Shown in pieces: positions 47,011-58,700 of a stretch of DNA of 60,000 bases (positions within the stretch are counted from its first letter, which is position 1; every line of letters begins with the position of its first letter). A model generated the notes under the pieces. The model ran no database searches. It saw only the letters and a list, made by a program, of their open reading frames with translations, and was not told the origin of the DNA. Source of the DNA: Membranipora membranacea (taxonomy: Eukaryota; Bryozoa; Gymnolaemata; Cheilostomatida; Membraniporidae); NCBI GenBank assembly GCA_914767715.1, contig OU612069.1, positions 6,512,001-6,572,000 on the forward strand. The letters run 5' to 3'. The position numbers were made by a program, and so were the translations under genes.

Positions 47011-50000
47011 TTCTCTTTATATGAGAGCTCCTATTCAGAATCGATTAATCAAACTTTATGTAGATGATCAATTGGATCGTCTGCATGATAAATATTGTAG
47101 AGTTTCCAAAAATATAAATATACGCAAAAGGAAATTATTAAATATTAAATCTAAATCAATTTTAGTTTTTTTTCAAAAGACAGTTAGTCAAATTTATCCC
47201 TGTTGTCACAAAAAATTGACAAGCAATAAATCTATTACAGAATAGGTGCTCAATTAGTCTTTGTCCCAATCTCTTACAACTCAGATTTTTCTGTCTAGTG
47301 ACCAGCAATGCATTATAAGTAACAGCAAACAATACGACTGCATATACAGAAGCTTATTGTAATAGTCGAAGGATTTCTGAAAATAAGCGAAGGCGGTCAA
47401 CAAACCGGCTCTCAACAATTATTGATCCAACCAATCTGTGACTTTCTCTTGTTCAAATACAGCTAGACCTCGATAGTTGTATCATCACAAGATGCAGTGT
47501 TTCTTATATAAATAAATCATTGAAATACAGGCAGCTGAATAGAGTGCTATATTGTGGATTTAAGGTGGATTGTATGATGAGATAGATCATGATAAACATT
47601 TTCCTGAGGAATTTATCCCCCGTGCCATACAAAATTATGCTCATTTTCTATCTCCAGAGGTATTTTTCAATTAATCCTAATTAAAAGATGTTTTATTGGG
47701 CCTCGCGAAATATTAAGATAATGAAAACAGAATTAAAATGGAATCACTGGTTGCCGAGAAATTTGTTTTAGGTATGTACTCATCTTGGCCGACAAAATGA
47801 TATGATGAGTTATTTTTTTTTTCAGTTATCACTTTTGTTGGGGCAGCTCATGCCCGCCCATTTAATTGTTGATTGTTTTATTCCTTTGATAATTTGCTAA
47901 TCAAGTTTCACCTAAGACACGCCGTTGGGGGAGGACGGGGGGATGTGGGGGGCTTACAGCGCCTCTCTCAAACCAAAAAGCTTTGTCTCTCAAACCCAAG
48001 AGCCTATTTGGTGTGACCCTGCACTGCACAGGATAGTCAACTGATTATCACAATAAACAACCTTTTTAAATGAATTAGGGAGATATGTTTATAATCTTAG
48101 CAATCTTGGAAGTTGTGCCCATTTCGTATTGTCTTAAAATTTAGTTATTGATAGATCATTGAACTGAGGAAATTCTAAGTTGAGTTCCTTGAAGAAAAGG
48201 ATGTCAAATAACTCTCTTTTAGGGTACAAGTTTTCGTATTTCATAGAAATCGGCTACATTTTAATTATTACTACGGGATAATACACCCACAGCATTGTAC
48301 TTTTGAACTTAATAAAACTAGATGGTATTGGAAATCTCAGATTATCTTAATATTCACTGGAAAGGGATGACGTAATTGGTTTGGCAGATCAAGCAAAATC
48401 AAGTTGGCCTACATTGCCATACAGAGCAGCATCAACTTTTCTTGCACCAATAAACAACAGCCAAAGGCTGTGAATATCATCCTGAAACTCTATTGATTTG
48501 ATGACTGCTGGCCAAGTCATACCTAGGGTATATCGCTGTGTAGGCCTATTGATATGTTCAATCAAAAAACATTTCTTGCCATTATTTTAATTACCAAATT
48601 ATGGATTTACAAGAATTATCATTGATATTGAAAACAATATAATTGTGCTATGATTATTAGAGTAATGTATGGCTTTCGGTTAGAAAATGTGTCTTTCCCT
48701 TATTTAAGCCTGCATGACAATCAGAATAATTCCATTCTTAACAGCATGATTAGATTGTTGGCATTTGTGAGAACAAAATTCCTATTTCAGCAATATGTGG
48801 GTGTAGACTTGTGAAACAGATAGTGGTGTGAACTTGACATGTGCTGCCCAAAGTTATTATTATTTTTATTTATCGTGATATACATTGTTTATTTGAGCCC
48901 ATTGTTATAAAATATTAAATGCAATTGTTTTCCATTACATAGATTATGTGCCCACCTGCCAGCGTGTCCAACAATCAACAAACCTAATCAGGTGGTAACA
49001 ACTGCGAAAATATTTAATTTCCCTTTTTTTTACGGTATATACTCTTGAAAAATAAACTCTTTAGCTCATATAATCAAGAAAGTGTAGCCTCGTATCTGAC
49101 AGTTCATTTTACAATGAAAAATTGAGCTGTATTGAAACCTTCAGCAGGTACTGATTTTTGTATTTGATCACTTACTCACTGCAGCTGAGGGAATTCCAAA
49201 CTATCCACCTGTTTCCATGCGTCCTGTGCCCATCTGTTTGACACTGTTGGCGGGACAACCTGTACTGGACGGTTGTGGGCTGACAGGCAATTTGTTTTGA
49301 TGGATGGACAGGTTTTTGCTGGACGGATAGAAAAAATGGTCTGGCCAATTTTTTCAGCTCCATCGACTTCTTCCAACTGACGCTAAATAAAATTTCTTGG
49401 CAACAAAGTGTTTTGGGACTGATCAATTTAGCAAGCCATCTGGGAAAGAGGTGTCTGGGCCCCTATACCATGAGCTGGTTACATTTTTTTATAGACACAG
49501 AGGGGCAACAAAAAATTACATAGTATACCACCTGTATTATTGGACCTAATCGGAAAAGACCTAGATGAACATGCATGCAATGGCTGGTTAATGCTACAAA
49601 CTTAAAATTAAAAAACCGATCATTGCATCCTCATACTCACTATAGATGTAATTCTTGTGTCAAACTTACTTAGAGGATAATAGAGGAATGATTGACAATA
49701 ACAGCAGATACTCATATTGATATGTCATAGGTCTGATCAGTTTAAACATTCCTCCATCTCTAGTCAACATTTTGTGAAGCTCACTTCTTTTTGCAATCAT
49801 TGATTTAAGTATCATATTTATTGCCAATGCAAAGTCAATCGAACCAAATCACAAAATTTGAAGCAGTCTTTTAGAAACAAGTCTTTAATTGGGTCAATCA
49901 CTTATTTTCTCTCGACCTACTCATTCGAGAACAAAATACTGCAGCCTGTCTAGCGATCCTGTATAAGGAGGGCAAGTGGTGATACTGTTGAGATTATTTG

Positions 50001-50685
50001 AATACTAGATGCGTTAAAATGACAAAAAGAGAAGGCAATGTTAATTATGAAATGTCCAGTTATGTCTATTCCCTTTACATGAGAGCTCCAATTCAGAGTC
50101 GATCAATGAAACTTAATAGATGATCAATTTTGATTGTGTGCACAATAAATATTGCTAATATTGTCAAATTGTTAATATCGAATTGTAACATAATAGCATA
50201 TGTATGGGCTTTCATATTTCCTTGCGCCTATTTGAAGCGATGGTGCACTAACTAAAATTATTTGCATTCAAAAATGGAGTTCCCTATTTTAAGTTTTCCT
50301 CAAAGGAAAGCTGGCGTAATGGGGTCAGACCAATGTTGTCCTGACCACTTTTAGCGTCGCTTACTCAAAGGTACTACTGTTGCAAGCATCTGACTCACAC
50401 GTTTGTTTCAGATTTTAATAGGTATTTCTAGTGATGCATGTCACGTGACTTGGATGTGAAACTCAATTCATAATTGCTGACTAAAAATATAGACTTAATA
50501 TGCAAATATAAATGCTTAATTAAACTTGTTTTCTAGTGATGCATGTTATGCGATTCAATTTATCAATTCATAGTGACATTTCACTCCACCCATAAAAAAA
50601 TGTGGAATATTCACTAGCCTTAGCTTCTGACCGGTATAATTGTGAAGCATTGATACTCAATGCATCAAAGACAGATGTTATGACA
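47011..50685 (+). repeat. Mosaic module array, version I, copy 6
   Basis: 'aggtgctcaattagtctttg' near 47240, 'aagcgaaggcggtcaac' near 47383, G tract 47927-47952, 'gggataatacacccacagc' near 48275, 'ccatacagagcagcatc' near 48415, 'cggttagaaaatgtgtc' near 48677, 'gacaacctgtactggacgg' near 49254, 'acctagatgaacatgcatgc' near 49559, 'attgttaatatcgaattg' near 50169, 'actactgttgcaagcatctgactc' near 50372. Confidence 0.8.
47927..47952 (+). other. G-rich tract (candidate G-quadruplex)
   Basis: Five G-runs in 26 nt at the conserved module position. Confidence 0.6.
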
Positions 50686-50830
50686 GTCTCCTATTTTGAT
50701 TTCGAGTTGATTTTCTCTAACTAATTTTTCAGGGCATGTTGTCCTCAAACATTCTGACAAATTTAAATATTTAGGAGTAATTATAAATAAAAATATGCGT
50801 TTTAAATCCCATGTCACTGATATTAAACTA
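50686..50830 (+). repeat. LINE reverse-transcriptase fragment, truncated at a deletion
   Basis: Encodes DKFKYLGVIINKNMRFKSH in one open stretch (50756-50815), a LINE reverse-transcriptase motif block. Compared with 55430-55605, about 110-130 bp are missing after 'tattaaacta', so this fragment runs straight into the LRR exon. Confidence 0.65.
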
Positions 50831-50967
50831 ATGGAAGGCTGGTCAAGCCACAGTGTCTTGCATATATACTCTTCAATGATGGAATTTCCCCCAATCCTGC
50901 AGGTAGTGTCTGCAGGCCTTTATTGACACTTACATCCAACGATTCCAGTCGTGGCAGTGTGCAGATG
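50831..50967 (-). pseudogene. LRR exon, cassette 3, donor splice site deleted
   Basis: Acceptor AG is present at 50968-50969 and phase 1 is open, encoding LESLDVSVNKGLQTLPAGL and then EIPSLKSIYARHCGLTSLP. The 3' end lacks the last few exon bases and the 'ctcacc' donor found at 6.8, 42.1 and 55.6 kb. A deletion joins exon sequence 'tggaaggc' directly to LINE sequence 'tattaaacta'. Without a donor this cassette cannot be spliced as its sisters are, unless a cryptic site is used. The body of the exon has no stop. Confidence 0.75.
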
Positions 50968-51780
50968 CTGTGGTGGATAAATAGCGGAATGTTAAAATAC
51001 CATGCAATACTGCTTGTCAGTTGATGGAGCAAACACAATTAAGCAACGCATTCTATTAATAGGAGAAAGTTTCAGATTGATCAATTAACCATGTAAGTTG
51101 TAACTATCAGATATAGATGTTAGAAGATTAAATGTATCAATTTTTAATCCCATGTCAAAGAGATTAAATGAAATCTAACTCAATCATAGCAAACATTGAG
51201 AGAAAACGTAACTTTTCGAATGAAACCTTAGCTGCAGTCGCGTACACAGGGTAAATAAAACCAAAGATTGAATATAACCTTATTGCTCCACTTAATATAT
51301 CTAAAAGAGTCCTAAGAGGCAATAGCAGATGTTTATACATCATAAATTCAAATTATCTTGAACTTAGACAAGGAAAAAGCATATCAATTTCATCATCAAG
51401 CGGTACCATTATTTATCTCTTTTGATCGTTTTCAAACTGACTTGAATTGGTCTCACTAGTGAACTTTGGTGCCAAATTATTTAATGACTTGCCTCTGACC
51501 TTTAAACTGTGCCCTGAGCTCAAATTATTCAAGTTAGACGTCAAAATCTTTTTTTTTGCAGAATTATTAAACTTTTCTACCTCATAATACTTGTATTTTT
51601 GTTCTTCTTATTCTAAAAATTTCAACTGTAATCTCAATATTTTTTACGTTTTGGTTTTCCTAGTAGTTCAAACGCACTTTCGTTATTTATTCTTTTAAAA
51701 GAAATCCTTAGTACCCGGGTTATGGACCATATTCCCTTGACTTATTAATACTTCCAGAATGAATATGGAATATATATAAG
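50968..51780 (+). repeat. LRR flank and decayed LINE C-terminal segment
   Basis: After the exon flank, a second LINE-like piece ('ttttaatcccatgtcaaagag', 51145) leads to a plus-strand stretch near 51465-51560 reading FGAKLFNDLPL and then CPELKLFKLDVKIF. This is the typical C-terminal tail of LINE reverse transcriptases. The same tail is at 56225-56330. Stops and indels show decay. Confidence 0.6.
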
Positions 51781-54700
51781 TGATTATGTGAGCATTGTTT
51801 TAATTAACATTGTATCCCTGTTGATCCATATTACTTGTCACAGGTTTCAAGATTATACATTACGAAGCAGGAAGATATCCATAGGTTGGTTGTCCCAAAT
51901 GCCAAGAATACTGATGTACCTATGGCATAAAATAATTAAATTAAAAATGGCAATCAGTTGCCACAACTCTGGAAATTGGTATTGCATATCTTTTTCAGCA
52001 TATCAACAACACTCTGAATCATCAAAATCAAAAATATGGTCTGCTGTGGCTGGCCAGTGGCTTTATTTTTGTGTGCCTAATGCTGTTTGCTGACAAAACA
52101 TTAGAGTCTATAAGTTTTGAAATATTGCAACATAACGCAGTGGGATTGCCGTGTGTGCCCCTGTGCGATGTAAGATGGTTGAGATACAATGCTTGGATGC
52201 TGCTTGAATCTGCTACTCTGTGACAGGGATTTGCGAGATCTAGTTTCTATTATCAGTCCTAATAGTGTTGCTTGAAGTGTAAATTTGCTGTAAGGTTATG
52301 ATCTGGGCAAGATACTGAAACTTGGTGGCCTGAAGTTAGAAGAGGCAAGCTCATAATACTTGACAAGTTATCTTATAGGTATTAAAAAGATTGACAGTGT
52401 ACTGTGATCACATTAACCCCCTTCATGAGTACTGAACTGAGTTAGGTAAAATAATGAATAAATCTGCCGGACCATATTTTAGAATCCCAATATTTCTCTG
52501 TCATGTGGATGTTTCTAAAATTACTGGTTCTAGGTACTCTTTATATCACTGTATTGTGCTGAGTGTGAGGCCTCTATACAATTCCATGCTTTTCATTGTT
52601 TAAACCGTTGGTAAACAAAAGAATCCTTTATATGCTGTGCCTGATTCTTTTCAATAGAGGATAAATGTAGCATATCAGCTTGCATCAAAAGTTTGTAGGA
52701 GATAATTCAGAATAAATTTTCCAAAATGCTTCATTAAAGAAGGCAAAAGACGATAGAGTGACCCTAAATGATTCATCTATTGCCAACGTCACAAAGAGGT
52801 CACACAAAAAATTTGACGCTTCTAGCATTTGTAGAAGTGCACTTTAATTGAGTCATCTGGTTAATAAAATATAATTTTTTGCCAACATTTTAACATATTT
52901 TATGAACTTCATCATTTTTCGCATTCATTTCATGAATTGACTAGTGATTAGCCACCAAGTCTGGACAATAACTTTCAATCATTTTGTAAAGGTTTCTGCA
53001 TCAAATTTAAACATTGTAGAGGTTGATAAAGAGAATTCCATATGAGTCACTGAGAAGCAGTTGATAACAAGATGTTGTAAAGTAATTTTGAAACTCGAAA
53101 TCCGATCGAAATTGCTTGAATTATTTATGGACATGAAACCTGAATTGTTGACAGTAAGTAAATGATTATATCATTGCTTACTACACCGTCCAATGACGTT
53201 GCGTTGTCCACAATTGAGTGCCTCACTTCAGCTATATGTAGTGTCCTGTCTAGGTTTATAGTTTATAAGTCTATGGGTGCAATTGATTATGTCACAAAAA
53301 ATAATGTAAATTTTTTATCATATTTCAATTAAGGCGCAATAATCTAGTATTTATCCTGAAATATACAGCCTATATCTTGTTCATAAAAGTGGTCACAGCT
53401 TTAGAGTGTCACGATACACAAATAAGTAATATCTTCTTCTAAACTTATCCGTGATAATTTATAATAATTCAGTTGGGGGACAAAAAGCCATGCTGCTAGA
53501 TATTTTGTTATCACTCGCACATACAAATCTTCTGCAAAAAAGTGTAGGTGTACTCTTAATCTTTACCAGTAGGGGATGCTCTAATTAAGTCATTTGCCGA
53601 ACACTCAAGTAGGCCTGTTGAGATTTTCAATCTCGGAATATTTTTCCATAAAGTGAGTGTTTTTATTATAATTACCTAACTATGGATTTAATTACTTCAT
53701 TTCATAAGAACAATACGGAATCTTCAAGTGGGAGATGTCGGATGGAAGTCAACAAAAGTATTCTGATATAGAAAAGCATATCATTGTGATATAGTTATTA
53801 GAATATTTTGACCAATAGTAGGGCTTTCGGTTAGAAGATGTGTCTTTGCCCATTTAAGCCTTCATTACAGGACTAAAATCTATTTTTACAGCACAATTTC
53901 AGCAATTCAATTTGTAAGAAGATAATTCCTAATTTAGCGATATGTTGGTGTAAACTTGTGAAACAGATAGTGGTGTGAACTTGATCAGTGCTGCCAAAAC
54001 ATGAATTTACTATGGTATTCATCGTATATATGTAGCAAATTGGTGTATATTAAATTTAATTTTTTTCAATAACTTGGACTATGAGCCTGTCTGAAACCAT
54101 GTCTGACAAACAACAAAACCGATAAGGTGGTAACAACAGTAGTCATTTTGGCTTTTTGTCATGTGAGATTAATTATTTTATCCTTTTGTTTTTTGTAATA
54201 CTTTTGAGAGAGAAACTGCTTTAGCTCATAAAATTAAGAAAGTATAGCAGCACATCTGGCAGTTCAATGGGTCAATGAAAAATCAAGCTGTGTTGATACA
54301 TTTAGTAGTTGTTGAATTTTATTTTTAAGCACTCACCTCCAGGTAAGTGGCTGACAGGATACCCGACCGTCAGCCTGTGTCCATGCGGACACATTAGGGG
54401 GGACAACCTGTACTGGACCGGTATAGATGGAAGGGCAACTTGTTTCAATGGACCGACCAGTTTAAGCTGGACGGATCGACCAAATTGAAAAGCCAATTTT
54501 TTTTCCGCTCAATGACCTCCTCCCACTTGCTCTAAATTAAGTTACATTGGCAACAAAGCAATTTTGGACTGATCAATTTATCAAGCCACCTGGGAGAGAG
54601 GTATGTGTTGGGTATACCATGAATTGGTTACATTTTTTATAGAAACAGAGGGACAACAAAAAATTACATAGTATACCACCTGTATTATTGAACCTTATCG

Positions 54701-55605
54701 GAACAGACCTAAGTTAGAACTATGTGAACATAAAAGTGGCAAAAAGAAAAGGTAATTAGAAAATGTCCAGTTATGTCTTTTCTCTTTACATGAGAGCTCC
54801 AATTCAGAATGGATCAATGAAACTTAATGTAGATGATCAATTCTGAATTGTGGGCAAGATAAATATTGCTAAAATTGTTAAATTGTTAATATCGAATCGT
54901 AATATAATTATTTGCACTTCAAACCGGAGTTCCCAATTTTAAGTTTTCCTCAATGGAAAGTTAGTGTAACGGGGTCAGACAAAAGTTGTCCTGACCTCTT
55001 TTAGCGCCGCTGTAGGGAAGCGCATCTTGCTTACTCAAAGGTACTACTGTTGCAAGCATCTGACTCACATGTTTGTTTCAGATATTAATAGGTATTTCTA
55101 GTGATGCAAGTTGCGTGATTCAGATGTGAAACGCAATCTATAATTGCTGACTAAAAATATAGACTTAATATGTAAATATAAATGCTTAATCAAACTTGTT
55201 TTCTAGTGATGTATGTTATGCAATTCAATTTATTAATCCATAGTGACATTTGACTCCATCCATAAATAATGTGGAATATTCACTAGCCTTAGCTTCTGAC
55301 TGGTATAATTGTGATGCATTGATACTCGATGCATCAAAGACAAATGTTATGACAGTCTCCTATTTTGACTTTGAGTTGATTTTCTCTAACTAATTTTTCA
55401 GGCATGTTTTCCTCAAATATTATGACAAATTTAAATATTTCGGAGTAATTATAAATAAAAATATGAGTTTTAAATCCCATGTCAATGATATTTAACTAAA
55501 CCTAACCCAGTCATAGCAAACTTTAAGATAAATCAGCATACTCACAGGGAAGAAACTAATTGTACAAAAAGTCTGATATACTACTGTTGCAAGCATCTGA
55601 CTCAC
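51781..55605 (+). repeat. Mosaic module array, version II, copy C, then l-p
   Basis: 'caaatgccaagaatactgatg' near 51896, 'gtctataagttttgaaat' near 52107, 'cttggtggcctgaagttag' near 52320, 'ccgatcgaaattgcttg' near 53102, 'ccagtaggggatgctctaat' near 53566, 'ctttcggttagaagatgtg' near 53823, 'ggctgacaggatacccgacc' near 54349. It switches to version I at about 54450 ('gaccgaccagtttaagctgg'), then 'attgttaatatcgaatcg' near 54883, 'actactgttgcaagcatctgactc' near 55042, and the LINE fragment near 55420. The version switch inside one copy indicates recombination between paralogous modules. Confidence 0.75.
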
Positions 55606-55746
55606 CTGTCTGGAAGGCTGGTCAAGCCACAGCTCGAAGCCTTTAGAGTCTTCAATGATTGAATTTGCCCCAATCCTGCAGGTAATGTCTGTAGACCCTT
55701 ATTCCAACTAACATCTAACGACTCCAGTCCTGGCAGTTTGAAGATG
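55606..55746 (-). CDS. LRR exon, cassette 4 (phase 1-1, 141 nt)
   Basis: Acceptor AG at 55747-55748, donor GTGAGT starting at 55605. Open for 47 codons in phase 1. Encodes LESLDVSWNKGLQTLPAGL and then QIQSLKTLKASSCGLTSLP, two LRRs of about 23 residues. Against cassette 3 the exon differs at 25 of about 136 nt, while the adjoining intron (55747-55905 against 50968-51126) differs at only about 6. The role is inferred as part of a ligand-binding LRR solenoid; the parent gene is unknown. Confidence 0.8.
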
Positions 55747-55749
55747 CTG

Positions 55750-58700
55750 TGGTGGATAAATAGCAGAATTTTAAAATACCATGCAATACTGCTTGTCAGT
55801 TGATGGAGCAAAGACAATTGAGCAACGCATTCTATTAATAGGAGAAAGATTCAGATTGATCAATTAACCATGTAAGTTGTAACTATCAGATATAGATGTT
55901 AGATGATTAAATATATGTATTTTTAATCCCATGTAAAAGAGATCAAATGAATCCTAACTCAATCATAGCAAACATTAAGTTTTTGAATGAAACCTTAGCT
56001 GCATTCGTGTACACAAGTTAAATAAAGATTGAATATAACCTTATTGCTCTACTTAATATATCTAAAAAAGTCCTAAGAGTCGATAGCAGATGTTTAAACA
56101 TCATAAATCTAAATTATCTTAAATTTGGACAAGGAAAAAGCATATAAATTTCATCATCAAGCGGTACCATCATTTATACCTTTTAACCGTTTTCAAACTG
56201 ACTTGAATTGGTCACACTAGTGAACTTTGGTGCCAAATTATTTAATGACTTGCCTCTGACCATTAAGCTGTGCCCTGAGCTCAAATTTTTCAAGTTAGAC
56301 ATCAAAATCCACTTTTTTGTGCAGAATTATTAAACTTTTCTACCTCATAATACTTTTATTTTTATTTTTCTTATTCTAAAAATTTCAACTGTAATCTCTA
56401 TATTTTTTACGTTTTGGTTTTCCTAGTAGTTCAAACACACTTTCATTTTTTATTCTTTTAAAAGAAATCATTGGTACCCGCGTTATGGACCATATTCCCT
56501 TGACTTATTAATACTACCAGAATGAATATGGAATATATATAAGTGATTATGTGAGCATTGTTTTAATTAAGGTTGTATACCTGTTGATTCATATTACTTT
56601 TCACAGGTTTCAAGATTATATATCACAAAGCTAGAAGATATCCATAGATTGGTTCTCCCAAATGCCAATAATACTGATATATCTATGGCATAACATAATT
56701 AAATTAAAAACTCTGGAAATTGGTATTGCATATCTTTTCCAACACTCTGAATCATCAAAATCAAAAATATAGTCTGCTGTGGCTGGCCGGTGGCTTTATT
56801 TTTTTTTAGTGCCTAATGCTGTATGCTGACAAAACATTAGGGTCTAGAAGTTTTGAAATATTACAACACAATGCAGTGGAATTGCTGTGTGTGTCCCTGA
56901 GCGATGTAAGATGGTTGAGATACAATGCTTGGATGCTGCTTGAATTTGCTACTCTGTGACAGGGATTTGCGAGATCTAGTTTCTATTATCAGTGCTAATA
57001 GTGTTGCTTGATGTGTAAATTTGCTGTAAGGTTATGATCTGGGCAAGATACTGAAACTTGGTGGCCTGAAGTTAGAAGAGGCAAGCTCATAAGACTTGAC
57101 TAGTTATCTTATAGGTATTAACAAATAATAAAATTTAGAGTGTATTGTGATCAGATTACCCCCCCTGTACTGAAGTGACTTAGGTAAAATAATGAATAAA
57201 TCTGCCAGACCATGTTTTACAATCCCAATATTTCTCTGTCATGTGGAGGTTTCTAAAATCACTGGTTCTTCTATCATACCTAGGTACTCTTTATATTCTG
57301 CTTTCACAATAAAACATGGGTTCCATTTTCAAATTACGAACAAAAATCTAAGTCGGCATTCGATACTCATAATCTGATATTATTTTAAGTGATGTCATGT
57401 TAGAAGACAAGACTACAAGTTCACATCAAATCTTCAGTGTGATATTAATATTGTATCAATGTATTGTGCTGAGTGTGAGGCCTCTATACAATTCAATGCT
57501 TTTCATTGTTTCAACCTTTGGTAAACAAAAGAATCCTTTATATGCTGTACCTGATTCTTTTCAATAGAGGATAAATGTAGCATGTCAGCTTGCATCCAAA
57601 GTTTATATGAGAAAACTGAGAATAAATGTTAAGAATTGCTGCATTAAATGAAGGGAAAATATGATAGAGTGACCCTAAATGATTTATCTATTCGCAATGT
57701 CACAACGAGGGCAGACAAAGAAGTTGACGCTTCTAGCATGTTTAGAAGTGCATTTTAATTGAGTCATCTGGTTAATAAAAGATAATGTTTTGCCAACATT
57801 TCATCATGTTTTATGAAATTCATGATTTTTTGCATTCATTTTGTGGATTAATTAGTAATTAAACCACCAAGCGTTACCAATAACTTTCAATCATTTTGTG
57901 ATGGTTTCTGCATCAAATTTAAAAAAATGTAGGGGGAGATAAAGAGGAAACCATATAAGTCACTGAGAAGCCGAAATAACATCAAGTTGATAACAAGATG
58001 CTGCTGTTTGTTAAGCAATTTTGAAACTCGAAATCCGATCAAAATTGATTGGGTTTATAATTAAGTATGTTGGTGCAATTGATTGTGTTACAGAAAATAA
58101 TAAAACAATGTTATCATTATTTCAATTAAGGTGCAATGATCTAGTATTTACCCTAAAATATACAGCCTATATCTTGCTCATAGAACTGGTCACTGCATTA
58201 GAGTGACACTATACACACATTAGTAATATTTACTTCTAAACTCATCTGTGATAATTTATAATCATTTAGATGAGGGACAAAAAAACATGCTGCTAGATAT
58301 TTTGTTATCACTCGCACATACAAATCTTCTGTAAATAAGTGTAGGTATACTCTTAATCTTTACCAGTAGGGGATGATCTAATGAAGTCATTTGGCCTATT
58401 GAGAATTTCCATAAAGTATTTGTTATTCTTATAATTACCTAGCTATGGATTGAATTACTACTTTTTTTTAAGAATAATACTAAATCTTCAAGTGGGAGAT
58501 GTGGGATGGAAGTCAACAAAAGTATTTTGATATAGAAAAGCATATTATTGTGATATGGTTATTAAACTATTTTGAGCAATAGAAGGGCTTTCAGTTAGAA
58601 GATGTGTCTTTGCCCATTTAAGCCTGCATTACATGACTAAAATCCATTTTTACAGCACAATTTGAACAATTTAATTTGTAAGAAGATAATTCCTGTTGGT

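Noticed and set aside
44210-57377. Near-identical 61-codon frames at 44210-44395 and 57192-57377 as a conserved small gene
   Set aside because: They lie in duplicated modules that are generally similar at the DNA level. The corresponding copies at 21.4 and 52.45 kb lack the frame, so the similarity reflects recent duplication and not coding constraint.
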